The position numbers were made by a program, and so were the translations under genes. Positions 21,883 through 32,697 of a stretch of DNA of 64,000 nt are shown in pieces; positions within the stretch are counted from its first letter, which is position 1, and each line of letters starts with the position of its first letter. This stretch comes from Lindgomyces ingoldianus. Lineage: Eukaryota; Ascomycota; Dothideomycetes; Pleosporales; Lindgomycetaceae. Location: the NCBI RefSeq assembly GCF_010093535.1, contig NW_022985163.1:2488817-2552816 (forward strand), written 5' to 3'. A model generated the notes under the pieces. It worked only from the letters and a program-made list of their open reading frames with translations. It made no database searches and was not told the origin of the DNA.

Positions 21883-24661
21883 CTATTTCCCATCCACAAT
21901 CCTCTTCCTCCCCTCCTCCCAAACTCGGTTATGATTCTGCGCCCATTCCTCCGCCAACGTCTCATCACCTCTCAACTTTGCCAACAGTGCCTTCTTCATC
22001 AACTGCTCGCACTCGCCGTTAGTGTCTTCGACTCGTTTATAACCTAGTATTCCGTTTGTCAGTCACCATTCCGGAGAGCATGATGAATTACGGCAGGCTC
22101 GTGCGCGGGTTTGCTTGAGCAGGTTCTTGGATGGGTTGGTAAGGAGGGAAGACAACTTACACTCCCGAGCCCTGTCAATGAATAGCTCAGCGCGACTCAC
22201 TTTTGCGGCGAGCGAGCGAGCGCCGTTGGAGGAAGTGGGGTCATCGAGGCCTGCAAGGCCGATGAATGAGTCCCCAAGGGAGGAGTAAAGTGAGGCAATG
22301 AGGGCCTTATCAGCGTTTTCTAATGCCTAGACCTCGTCAGCATATGCATTGCCTTTCAGTGCTAAGGGGATGAGCTGTGGAGTGTTCCAAGAACCCCCAA
22401 AGATAGGGGAATGTGGTAAAACCGGAGGAAGAGAAGAGAACGAACCTGTGGAATCACAGCATGCAACAACTTCCCCGATCCCTCATACTCCCCCAAGGCA
22501 TTCAAAATACAGCATAGGACCCCAACAGCCATCCACAAACTCGGCATCAATCTCGCCTTAAACGCGACGCTAGCTGCCCTCAACGCAACGCTAAATCCTC
22601 GCTCCGGCTTGCCCACTTTGCAGAAGAGGACTCCCTTCGCCAGAAGCATAGCGGTGCGCTGAAGTATGTCAGCATTTTCTTCTTTTAAAGATGAGGCTTG
22701 GTCTTCGATGGCGTTGAAAGCCTCGGAGTATAAGCCTCGTGAAATGAGGTAGTCGATTCGGGATTCGCATAAGAGGAAGGAGAGTTCGGGGTCAGTGGAT
22801 GAGTCGGGTTTGAGGGAAGAGAGGAGATGCTCGCATGCTGTCCAGTCGGTGCTAGATTGTTCATCAGCTACAGGGTCAAGAAGACGGTGAGGATTCAATG
22901 GCGCAACTTGCCGTCGGATGGCTCTCTTCAGGTTGATGATGCCGGTGCAGTGGTATATGTACTGGTGGAATTTGAGGGAGCGATGATCCGAAGAATCGAT
23001 ATTTTCGAGGAGGTCGAGACCCTCATCGTAGCAGCCAGTTTGGACAGCCTTTCGAAGTGTTAATAAATCCGCGCTAGAGCTAGTCGGTGGGAACTTACAG
23101 CAAAAGCACAGCGGCAGATTGCACGTATCTTCTCATCGATAGGAGAAGTTTGTCTGTAGCAATGAAGGAGAAGTTCACAATACACACTCGAAAGATGCGT
23201 CAACCCTAATCGCGAATAAAGGGTGGAGTGTAGAAGCATTGAACCACCGTTGTTGTTGACGTTCTCCCTGATGTTTAGATGCGATGCCTGGTACATGTAC
23301 TCGAGGGCACGGGGGATAGATTCGCCCTCAGAGGTTTCAGTATACTCCAGGATCTCTTTGAAGATAGAAGGGGAGTTGTGGCTCACCGTAGACAGGCTCA
23401 GTTTGGCCTCATTCAGAAGAGTAGCACTCAGGAGATTGTGCATCTTTGTCTCCCTTGCCTTCGCCTTCAGAAAGATCAGCCCATCGCGCTCCGAACCTAA
23501 CATGCCCATATAACCAGCTCCTTTCATCTGTCTTGGATACGCCTTGCTCATATGGTTCAGCCAGCTGAGACTGAAGTTCAAACACGTCATGTCTTGGTTC
23601 TCTCTTGCAGTTGCAATCGTTTCATTGATTGCCGCAATAGCTTCACCGAAGCAGCCGAAATCTGCTTGTAATATCGCCATATGCAGCAACGCATATTGAT
23701 AGTGCACCTTCTCCCGCGTCTGCATAGCGTAGTCATAGTAGCGATGCAGGCTATCGAAGGCAGAAGTATAGTCCCCAGCTTTCCAGGCATCGAAGAACTT
23801 CACCAGGTGTGATTGACGGAGGACGGCTCCGAACGGGCCGAGCATGTTTTGGAGGCGTTTTTTCATGTCTTCTGGGACTCGGCATCCAAGGCCTTGAGTC
23901 GTCAGCGATATTCCAAACATTATGAGAACAAACCTACGTTGAAGTTGATCCAGCTGAAACTCCAACAAGCGGTTTAAATCGTCTATGCTGAGGTTTTCCT
24001 CCGTCGAGTCTTCATCCTCCAGGTGGCCATATGCAACTTCATACAATGGGTCGCCTGGCCCCAACTCCATATCTACAGCATTAATATCAATCCCAGATGA
24101 GGCGAGTCCAGCAATCCGTTTTGTCCACTGGGCCGTAGGAGCTCGGTACATGATGAAGGCAGACCAAAGCTTGATGGAATCGTCGAATTGCAATCTGGTA
24201 AACTCCAGTCGCGCTCTTCTGACGATTGTTCCTAATGGTGAGGATTTTGATAGAACGATGTGATCTGAAAGATCTTCTTCGTCTCCAGCCCCTCCATTCT
24301 GTTCACTGTCTTCTCGTGTTCTTGCAAGAAGACAGCCAAGGTGGTTGAATAGGTTATGAAGCGCATCGAATGAATTCAACTCCCACATCTGCTTGAGAAA
24401 CACGTCCAATAGGGTGCGGCCCGGCATACTAGATGGCTGTCCTTGGAGAACATCTTCGAATGCTCGGATCGAGATTGAGTAATCTTGGTATCCCGAAGTA
24501 TGACGGGCACGTGCGTGCGAAGGGAGTGGGGGAATGCTATGTGAGAGAATGAATGAAAGGATGGGTATTGTAGCGCTTGAAGGGAGAACGGAATTGCAGT
24601 AAAGCTTTACCAAAACAAGAAGGCTAATCTTCTGCGGAGTGAGGTACCTTGAACTTGCCAT
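21883..24661 (-). CDS. apc5: Anaphase-promoting complex subunit 5
   Basis: Five exons (23938-24661, 23099-23892, 22446-23048, 22161-22326, 21883-22043) encode 815 residues. Apc5 is a TPR-rich scaffold in the platform of the APC/C ubiquitin ligase, which drives mitotic exit. The N-terminus RYLTPQKISLLVLVKLYCNS and the central block LVKFFDAWKAGDYTSAFDSL then HRYYDYAMQTREKVHYQYAL are typical of fungal Apc5. The rest is helical repeats. The first intron (23893-23937) is 45 nt, contains no in-frame stop and is flanked by the conserved join QLDQLQR/LGCRVPEDM. Reading through it would insert 15 hydrophobic residues. The third intron uses a GTTCGT donor. The terminal exons beyond 22161 are less conserved, so the last 50 residues are less certain. 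Confidence 0.88.
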
Positions 24662-25985
24662 GGTGAAGCTTCAAAAAGACCAGATTATGCCAAGAAAATG
24701 GTCGCAAATGGTTGAATCTTTGTGCCTAGGCGAAATTTAATACAGAATGTTTCGTCCGGCGGAAAAGCCAGGCTGGCAAAGCATTTCGTAAGGTTGGCGA
24801 TTGAACACATCCATGGCGACGGTGAGTAAAAACGGTCTAGGCGTTACGATTACATAAGCGTCCTCCACATCGAAGCATCCTGATTCTGATAGGCAACTTC
24901 TTTTTAGGGTACAGTAATGCAATCAGGAAAGCATGTAGCTATTCCAAGAGATGTTTCCTCGCCCTGTTCACCTTTTCACACCGCCTCGGAGCCGGAGAAA
25001 CTAATAGTCTAGAGAGTCTGAGCACTTCTGGATGTGCTACGTACCGCCCGCGCCACAACACACCTCCAGCAACCTTACGATGGCGGAGATTAACTAAGAT
25101 GGTGGCACGAATGGCTCCAGTTTTTCCTGAAGATTTAGGGGTGGGGAAACCGGATGGGAGAGCTCCTCCACGGCCGTTTTCATACTGCTCCACCACCAGT
25201 CACTAACGACACAAGGGAATGCACACACAACTCAGGGAAAGACCTCGGATGTTCGAAAATTCGGCCTCAATCAAGGCTACGGCGTTACGGAAAAGTGTAC
25301 GTGATATATCTGAGGAACTCACAGTCTCAAAATCAATTTTTTGCGCTTCAATCGAGGAGGGGACCCAAAGTCAACCAATCAAATGAACGATACTAGCTCG
25401 GGCGCCGTCAAACTGCCCATTTGAGCTCATCGGGCGGCGTAGGCAGGAATGATTATGGCTGCTAGAAGTCGCCCATGGATGCCATTAATTTCATGGGGCT
25501 TCTCACACCAGAATACTTCGTTCAGTGGTGTGCAAACCTAGGCTCAAGCGCAAGCGTTTCGATGAGGTCAATAAGATAATCCAGCTTGGCAAGAGCCTTC
25601 CTCCGCGGCTCAGGAGCGACTCCTACAATCTTAATTGCAGGCAGGGGCGGGACCAGCTTGCGCAGCATACCGGGCGCCGAGCTGTTGCATCTAGTCAACT
25701 TCAGGATCGACAAATAAAGCACGAGTTTTCGTTCTGTCCAAATTTCACTTAAGCCATGCAGCTCTTCTTTACCTTCCCTTGGTGTGAGAATATGCTACCC
25801 CACTACGATAAGTCGCCAGCGTTGATTGTGCGTTCGAAAGCAATCGCTTTAATGGGCGCCTTCTAGAGTGCATGGGGGTGACGGAGCTCAACATTACTTT
25901 TCCTTGCGAATTAGTCTCCATGCCAGATGAAAGTACGGAGAATTGTGAGTGGGCTTTGCTGTGTTTCAATATCCCGACCTTATAA
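24662..25985. other. Gene-poor region downstream of the APC5 promoter
   Basis: No gene supported. The APC5 promoter must lie at the left end. Small frames at 24939-25196 (-) and 25522-25752 (both strands) start at non-ATG codons and overlap one another without conserved features. Confidence 0.45.
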
Positions 25986-26887
25986 ACAATCCTCATAATT
26001 GGTAGCCTGGAGAATACTTTTCGACTAGTACCAACTCGTGTATTTCTTGAGTGGAAAGTCCCTCTACCTAGCACTACGCGAAAACAGTACTCGCAAAAGG
26101 TGCATGATCTAGGATGGAAGATCAACAATAGCGAAGAGGGCAAGGAGAGGATTACTAGGGTTATAGGAGACTTTGGTGAGGCGCTCCACACAGGGCTTCC
26201 AACGGGCCGTACTACGGTCTGTACAAAGTGAACCGTAACGGTCACGTGTTCAGTACGAACGTACCGAGTTTGTGAGCTGTACAGTACGATTAATGATGCC
26301 CTAGGTACAGTACGTAGTACAGATTGTATTACCCTTTTAGGAAGTTTGTATAGGGGTTCTGGAGGGGTAGGAGGGCTCTGGCGAGCAGGAGGCCTGCAGG
26401 CGCTTAAATCTCTTTCTAAGGGGTTTAATCTATCTATCTGCAGTCTGTTGTCTTAAAAATGCCTATTACAGACTATTTTCTATTGCAGAGTTATCTATCC
26501 ACGCCTCTTGCCGCCTTACAGGCCTTATCTAGTCCTATCTGCTCTTGTTACTAGGGAGAACTAGTTATTTTATAGTTAATTAGACCTTAATCTTGCGTCT
26601 CTAGAGACCTATAGTCTTAGCTGTTTTAACTAGAGTACAGTGTACTTTAATTAAATTATACTACTTGTACAGATTACGTGAGCTGTAACAGTTACAATAC
26701 GTACACCTACCTCTCCTCCTCCCTGTTGTACGAACGTACACAAAATCTCACCTGTACAGGCCTCAAAATCGCCCAATCGTACAGTACTACGCCTCGTTGG
26801 AAGCCCTGGCTCCACAGTAGCAACTCAATTGAGTTTCGTGAGAGGGGCAACCACTCAAAGGTTAGTACGACAATCAGCGGGAACTAG
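25986..26887 (+). pseudogene. Coding relic interrupted by the hAT element
   Basis: If the 618-bp mobile element and one copy of its target duplication are removed, a plus-strand frame reads from 25986 through 26190 and on from 26817 to a stop at 26885-26887, about 92 codons. It has protein-like composition (VFLEWKVPLPSTTRKQYSQK, EEGKERITRVIGDFGEAL, SNSIEFRERGNHSK). The opposite strand also stays open across the same join, so strand is uncertain. Further right, 26890-27090 has open stretches on both strands. I recognise no family and read this as old, decaying host sequence. Confidence 0.3.
26191..26808. mobile_element. Non-autonomous hAT-type element (MITE), 618 bp
   Basis: The element has terminal inverted repeats starting CAGGGCTTCCAACG at both ends, with about 22 of 25 bases matching. 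It is flanked by a perfect 8-bp direct duplication GCTCCACA (26183-26190 and 26809-26816). An 8-bp duplication and CAGGG-type ends are diagnostic of the hAT superfamily. Inside, the 12-mer GTACGAACGTAC occurs near both ends (26253 and 26728), along with several GTACAG or CTGTAC motifs like the subterminal transposase-binding repeats of hAT elements. The interior is AT-rich and has no transposase frame, so it would need a transposase supplied elsewhere. Intact flanking duplications suggest a fairly recent insertion. Confidence 0.88.
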
Positions 26888-28501
26888 AAGATTACCTGGA
26901 GAGCAACTTCCTTTCGTCCCGAGAACACCTCATCAACTACTAGTGCAGTGAAGTTCTCAATTACGGCGTACGCGTCTCCACAAACGTCAAGGGCAATCCA
27001 CCGTTCTATATCAAAGCCGTTGTAGTCGGCTACGGGAGAGAGGTCCCGAGAAGTGGTTGGGGCTATCTTACTCCCAGTTTGTGGAGTACAAGACTAGCAG
27101 CAGGAAGGACCTGGGGGGCTACGACAAGAGTAATTGACTGGTTCTAGATGTCTAAGAGTTTGTTAAGTGTACCTTGACATAGTCAGGCTACATTGCTTTC
27201 TATTCCCATCTGATTCAGCGTGTGCGAAGAGTTATAAATTCCTAGACTATTCTATATGAATTTGAGTAATTCGTAAAAGTTATTCAACCTATTTCCTCTC
27301 GGTAATCATTCTAAAGGGGTGGCAGCAAGCACCAACAAAAGCGACGTGTCATAGAAAACAGCCACCTTCCGAGGGCATCTCTTTAGATGGTCGCCCAGTA
27401 GTTAGATGAGTGCAACTGTGTTCGGCGTCCTTCTGCATATATTGCTTACCTATTCACTGCCATCGCAAGTCATATCTCTACAGTTATTTCAAGTGGATTC
27501 AACGGCCCCTCTCCCCCCCTGCATTCGTCCAGTTTCTTGCAGCAGTAGCCTTCCTTGAAAGCGCATACATGTTACGCACAGATTCCCAATCAGTCGTCAA
27601 TTTTTCCGACGGCTATCCATGATCAGGAACGCTCCGCAGAAGACAATATTTACTCGATCCAACCCTGTCGTCATAACCTTAGGATTATATTCCGCGGCAC
27701 CAAACAAAGAACTCTTCCTTCAACCTAACCTATATCATACAGCATTCATCGACCTTCAAACAGCTAAATCTACTTATAGCCTAGTGCTTCAACCATTCCG
27801 GCCGTACCGACTCATCTGATAGCCCTACGCTAGGACTGTTGACGTAGAAAACGGTTGACCGTACATCACTCTCCTAGCGATAGGTACTGCGGGTTTAGTC
27901 CAAGTGGGCACCATCGCGGATAATGATTAGAAGCTCATGAAAAGGGCTAAAGAATCAGGAGGCAATACCTGAAATACACATAGCTTTCTTGCTGAATACT
28001 ACCTAGTATAGGAAGCCCGTGAAGGCAGAGAAAATTAGAAGAGATCCCGAGTTAGTTGCCTCATCTGTTCAGCGAACTCTAAAGAGTAGAACATCGATTT
28101 GTGCGGATTGGAGATTTTCCGAAATCCCGAATCCATTGGTTTATTCTGAAAAGGCCTCCGTTTTCGGGGGGGAAACCCCGCAAGATATGAGGTCCCTCAG
28201 CCAACCCGACATGGTTTAGAGGGGAATCTGATATTCCGGTGGCTTTCTACCCTTGCAGAAACCAAGCCCCCCTGCTTCTTATCACGTGTAATTTCTGCGG
28301 ATCATCCCACAAGCTCGGTTTTGTATTGTGATATTTTCGGTATATTCTTACCCCGAAATTCACAGGTTGGATTTCGTATTCCATCCGGTATATCATCGAC
28401 CCAGCGACGTGTAGAAACCACGAACGAAGAACACCAAATTGAACCCCTATTTCAACGCTCTTTGTAGCCCACACAATTTAGCCCTAAGACCACCCTTCAA
28501 C
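26888..28501. other. Gene-poor region and GH105 promoter
   Basis: No complete gene. The left 200 bp continues the coding-relic texture. The right 500 bp should hold the promoter of the GH105 gene. It includes a stretch around 28100-28190 with repeated CGGATT/CCGAA-like words and a short GGGG/CCCC hairpin, but I cannot assign a regulator. Confidence 0.4.
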
Positions 28502-29653
28502 ATGTCCACCCTCTCATCTCATTCCCTCAAAGCCTCCTCCATTCACACCACCATCCATCTCCTCACAACCAATCTCGTGAACATCAAAGACCAAACCGGA
28601 GAGTTTCTACTCAAGCTTCCCGACGGTCGTATAATTGACACCAAAGGCTGGAACGACTGGGAATGGACCCACGGCATCGGCCTCTACGGTCTCTGGAACT
28701 ACTACACCCTAACTTCTTCCCCCCCTGTCCTCGAAACAATAACATCCTGGTTCGACACGCAGCTCGCAAAAGGCACGACTAAGAATATCAATACCATGGC
28801 TGTGTTCCTGACCCTAGCGTATTTGTATGAGGAATCTGGGAACAGGACGTATTTGCCGTGGTTGGATACTTGGGCGGAATGGCTGATGCATGGGTTGCCG
28901 AGGACGAAGTTTGGAGGGTTTCAGCACGAGACGTATAACAGTTTCAATAAGGATGAGCTGTGGGACGACACGCTTATGATGTCTGCGTTACCGCTTGCGA
29001 AGATTGGGTTGGTGTTGAAGAGACCCGAATATGTGGACGAGGCGAAAAGGCAGTTTTTGCTACATTGTCAGTATCTATTTGACACTTCCACGGGACTATT
29101 CTTCCACGGCTGGAAATTTGGAGACGGGGAATCAGAATCCAACGACGAGCAGGGACGTTTGGGTCATAACTTCGCGCGAGCGAGATGGGCGAGGGGGAAT
29201 TCCTGGCTCACGATTGCGATCCCAGATTTCGTTGAACTGCTAGACCTCTCGCCAACGGATCCAACGCGAGTGTTCCTACTCGGCCTTCTCGATGCACAAT
29301 GCGCAGCCCTCAAGAACCTTCAATGTGAAAATGGCATGTGGCGCACGCTCCTTGACATTCCCGCCAGCGCAGGGAGTTACGAAGAAGCGTCTGCGACCGC
29401 GGGCTTCGCCTACGGGATGCTTAAAGCCGTGCGAAAGAGATATATCGGACCGGAGTATCTGGACTGCGCTGTTAAGGCAGTGAAAGCAGTGATTGGGAGG
29501 GTTAGTAAGGATGGGGAGTTGCAGGATGTTAGTTTTGGGACGGCTATGGGGCGTGATTTGCAACATTATATGGATATTAAGGTTACGAGTATGCCGTATG
29601 GACAGGCGATGGCGATTATGGCTTTGGGGGAGTTTCTGAGGACGTTTATATAG
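28502..29653 (+). CDS. Glycoside hydrolase family 105, unsaturated rhamnogalacturonyl hydrolase type
   Basis: This is an intronless 383-residue protein starting at the ATG at 28502. The frame is open farther upstream but with no earlier ATG. GH105 enzymes remove the unsaturated uronic acid left at the end of pectin fragments by rhamnogalacturonan lyases. The (alpha/alpha)6-barrel pattern is visible as repeated hydrophobic helices. The ELWDDTLMMSALPLAK segment contains the Asp proposed as general acid/base in the YteR family, and ARWARGNSWLTIAIPDFVEL and TAGFAYGMLK match later conserved blocks. There is no signal peptide, so I infer an intracellular step after oligosaccharide uptake. The neighbouring LPMO also targets plant cell wall, but the two genes do not share a promoter. 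The lack of introns is unusual for this window and may hint at an ancestral bacterial origin of the family. Confidence 0.9.
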   Translation: MSTLSSHSLKASSIHTTIHLLTTNLVNIKDQTGEFLLKLPDGRIIDTKGWNDWEWTHGIGLYGLWNYYTLTSSPPVLETITSWFDTQLAKGTTKNINTMAVFLTLAYLYEESGNRTYLPWLDTWAEWLMHGLPRTKFGGFQHETYNSFNKDELWDDTLMMSALPLAKIGLVLKRPEYVDEAKRQFLLHCQYLFDTSTGLFFHGWKFGDGESESNDEQGRLGHNFARARWARGNSWLTIAIPDFVELLDLSPTDPTRVFLLGLLDAQCAALKNLQCENGMWRTLLDIPASAGSYEEASATAGFAYGMLKAVRKRYIGPEYLDCAVKAVKAVIGRVSKDGELQDVSFGTAMGRDLQHYMDIKVTSMPYGQAMAIMALGEFLRTFI

Positions 29654-29858
29654 GGGGAAGTACCAAGGCGACAGATAGAGGGGAAGGAGGTGAAAATATG
29701 GGATCGTCATTGTAGAACAGCTAGCCATATTTACAATTAGAAATGCATATGACCAAGGGTCTTCATATATGAGTAGTGATGCAACCGAACATCAACGCTG
29801 CACATAAACCCATTAGCCAAATATCTAAATATACATAGGTAGAGCAACTCACATACGC

Positions 29859-30800
29859 TTAAAATTCGAGAGGATTATTAAGCCCCCTAAGCTTCTTATT
29901 CTTGCAAACGTACGATCCAGCTGTGACCTTCGTTCCTCCACTGTAAACCTCTGGGCCTGGAACAACGTACGAGGATACCGCGGCATGGATATTGACCTTG
30001 ATTCCGGGGTCGGTGGCCTTGTATGCTCCCGGGAACTTGACAGTCGCCGGGCTGGCGCTTCCACCACCAGAGACGGTGAGTTGGTCTACGAAACTGTCAG
30101 CATGTTCCCCCATCCCAAATGGATACATAACAAATCCCGGACTCACAACAGCTCATGTAAAATTGAGCGCCGTTTGCCTGGCCAGCGGTGTGCAGCGCAA
30201 TGACTTCGGCTCTGAGTAGATAATCGCCAGCCGGGATATCACTAGGAATCTTGACATCCATCTTTCCACAGCAGGCGTTCAGATCCTTGACACCCCAAAG
30301 ATCGTTATCGGCAGCGCCCTTACTTGCTGCAGTCCAACCATCCTCGAAGATTTTGAACCATCCAGTAGACCCGTCTGCGGTTGCAGAATCGGAGACTTTC
30401 GTCATGTAAACCATAACAGGGCCGTAGTGGGCGCCACCGATGGCTTCGTTCTTGCATGAACGATCATTAGGTTGCTTCAATACTTCTCTGTTAGAACTTT
30501 GTACTAGAGGAAGAGTGAATGGAGATGAAGGGGGAAGGGAGGACGGACCTGGTGCATCTCAACTGTCACAGTATCCCCCGCAGCTACTGCACACTTCCCC
30601 GACACACCCTTTGTGCCGCCGACATTGCAACGAATATCGTTACCCGCCACGTTTGTCACGGGTGTGTTTGAACCCGTTCCACCAGGCATTCGAACACATG
30701 TTGTTCCCTTATCTACACCGTTGACCCAAAGCTCTTGCCAGATGGCATGGCTGGCAGCTTGCTGGACGGCAAGCGCCGAAGCAAGAAGAAATAACTTCAT
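29859..30800 (-). CDS. AA9 lytic polysaccharide monooxygenase (former GH61)
   Basis: Three exons (30549-30800, 30147-30474, 29859-30085) encode 268 residues. The ATG at 30800 begins a signal peptide (MKLFLLASALAVQQAAS). Cleavage exposes His18 (HAIWQELWVNG), the N-terminal histidine of the copper brace. The second copper histidine lies in IGGAHYGPVMVYM, and the axial tyrosine in GAQFYMSCYQLTV. These secreted enzymes cleave cellulose or hemicellulose chains oxidatively. There is no cellulose-binding module or GPI signal; the protein ends soon after the catalytic domain. The first intron's acceptor was set by the conserved join TVEMHQ/QPNDRSCKNEAIGG. Cysteines for the usual disulfides are present. 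Confidence 0.95.
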
Positions 30801-31944
30801 GGCTGGAGAACGACGACAGTGCAAATGGGAGAAGAGCGAAGGTGAAGGCGAAGATGACGGGGCGGACAAGAACAAGGACAGAACTAGAAGGTCTGACCGA
30901 GACGTCCAGTATTATACTCTCCATCCCACAGCCATTTCGTCATGTGGCCTTCCCAAGTTCCTCATATGTCAGGCGGCGTTATATTACATCTCATATAAAC
31001 GCCCTCGCTTTCAAGTAAACGCATCTATCCTAGGCTCTCCGCATTGCGCTCCCCCAGAAACGATGCATGAACTAGGACGCCACCGGCAGTCGAGTGCATC
31101 CGAGAAATTGCGCAAATTGAGCGGGATTCTGGGTTTGGTGAGTCGGTAGGACAAGAGAAGCTTTTCGACGAAGGAACTTAGATGAAACGTAATCTAACCG
31201 GGAGAACGGAGGTAAGAGCCGGAACACAATGAGCATTGCCCACGTAAAAAATGCCAGATTGGTGGAGGGTTACAAATATCGCTGGCTAGAATCTGGGGAC
31301 AGTGTTCGGAGGCGACAGAGGAGATGTGGAGGGTGTGTGATGCGGGGTGCAGTTACGAGGGTGGTGCTGAGCCGCGATCGATGGGAGAAGATGATGACGC
31401 GAACACGTGAAGCGCAAACACCTTCAGAAACATGCCTAGGTTTGTGAGGCCTATGAGAGCCGCGAAGAAACTCTTCGTTTATGGTCTGTGAGTGAAATGG
31501 ATGGCTCTCTACCTGGGACTCGGTCAGAAGAAAATTACAACAGTTAAAGATAAATAAGCCATTTGAAACATAGGTGGAGGGTAGGGGTGGTATATAGTAG
31601 AACAAGCATTACATTTCAATAGGATTGGTCTCAGTGTTCTGGAGACTCATTGTTTCGTAAAGGTGCCAACTTCTAGAGTCATATCAAGAAACCCAGACGA
31701 AATAGATTTGAAGGACAGGGGTGGCAGAGTAGCATGGAGATAGAATACCCTCGCAAATCTGGAATCCGGATGCTATATTTTGATTCAGAAAGCTGGATTT
31801 CATTGCGCCTTAATAATGTACGCACCTCAAGGGGTAGCCCTGATGCTAAGCCCGCTTGGCAGCCTACAACCAAGTCGAGTCGTGCCTCGCCGTGTTTATA
31901 GCTTGGAGAATCCACTAGAATCCATCAACAAGCTAGGAGATAAT
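30801..31944. other. Promoter of the AA9 gene and trailer of the 2EXR gene
   Basis: This 1.1-kb gap lies between two minus-strand genes. A plus-strand frame of 178 codons (30613-31149) lies mostly antisense to the LPMO first exon and has no conserved features. No gene is supported, and I could not pick out a definite carbon-regulator site. Confidence 0.5.
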
Positions 31945-32697
31945 TCACCCCCTCCTAAGCATTCCATAGCGCGAGCCTGGGTGCGGAACGTTTGGCCTGG
32001 CCTGGCCGTGCAAGTATATATGCCACGGCTTCCAGGCATAATCGTAGAAGCTCGTCAACTCGAAGCGCCATCGCATCTCATTTGTGGCAATCCCCTTGTC
32101 ACAGTCCATGCAGGACCACCGTCCTAGGAGCGTTGGGTGCCGATTGAGCGCCTCTCTGTGGAGAACGTTGAGGAGCACCACCTTTCTCACGTTCTTGTAG
32201 TACCATATGGATGTCAAGACCATATTGAGCTCCCGCACCCTGTGCTCTCGAGTGGTTGCACTTGTATCCGGCAGGTCGAGGATGATTGTTAGTGAGTCAA
32301 GGCGGAGGGCAGGGTATTTGATGTGATCGAAATGGCACCGGAATGGCTGGAGGGATTCATAGAGACCAGCAGCAGACGTGTTGATAGACACATGGCGAAT
32401 GTGGGCAATCTGTGTGGGCTCAAGAACGAGCAGACGGCGCTGGCAGGTGAGGGAGGCGCGGGGGAGCCAATTGATGTTGTGTGTAGTGTGGGCAAAAGCA
32501 AGAAGCTTCGCTTCGACGTACAGCTGGCGGCAGGTGAGGAGGGGCTCGAGGTTCAGCGACGACCTCGGCGGAGCAAGAACGTGCTCGGGGGGAGAGCCGA
32601 AGACAAACTCATAAATCAAAAGACGAAGCTCTGGTGGGATCATGAACAAGGGTGAAGGAGCAAGAGTAGGGACGAAAGGCTGGAGGTGAGCATCCAT
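31945..32697 (-). CDS. 2EXR-domain protein of unknown function
   Basis: A single-exon, 250-residue protein. Near the N-terminus is the F-box-like fungal motif LFMIPPELRLLIYEFVFGS followed by LLTCRQLYVEAKLLAFAHTT, which marks the large 2EXR family (named after the ExR motif) common in Pezizomycotina. The remainder is a mixed segment with IRHVSIN and LRLDSLTIILDLP, as in the family. No catalytic or membrane features are seen. Function is unknown; related F-box-like folds suggest protein-protein interaction. It is transcribed divergently from Hsp90. The start ATG at 32697 is the first in frame. Confidence 0.75.
   Translation of the reverse strand: MDAHLQPFVPTLAPSPLFMIPPELRLLIYEFVFGSPPEHVLAPPRSSLNLEPLLTCRQLYVEAKLLAFAHTTHNINWLPRASLTCQRRLLVLEPTQIAHIRHVSINTSAAGLYESLQPFRCHFDHIKYPALRLDSLTIILDLPDTSATTREHRVRELNMVLTSIWYYKNVRKVVLLNVLHREALNRHPTLLGRWSCMDCDKGIATNEMRWRFELTSFYDYAWKPWHIYLHGQARPNVPHPGSRYGMLRRG

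Noticed and set aside
24939..25196. 85-codon minus-strand frame
   Set aside because: It starts at GTG, has no splice context and shows no conserved motif.
25769..26245. 158-codon minus-strand frame next to the hAT element
   Set aside because: It runs into the element's terminal repeat and has no known domain; the opposite strand is equally open. It was treated only as part of an uncertain relic.
28502..30800. A plant-cell-wall gene cluster of GH105 and AA9
   Set aside because: The two genes are only neighbours with convergent ends. One product appears intracellular and the other secreted, with no shared promoter or third member.
30613..31149. 178-codon plus-strand frame over the LPMO start
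   Set aside because: It is antisense to the LPMO signal peptide exon and promoter, and lacks protein features.
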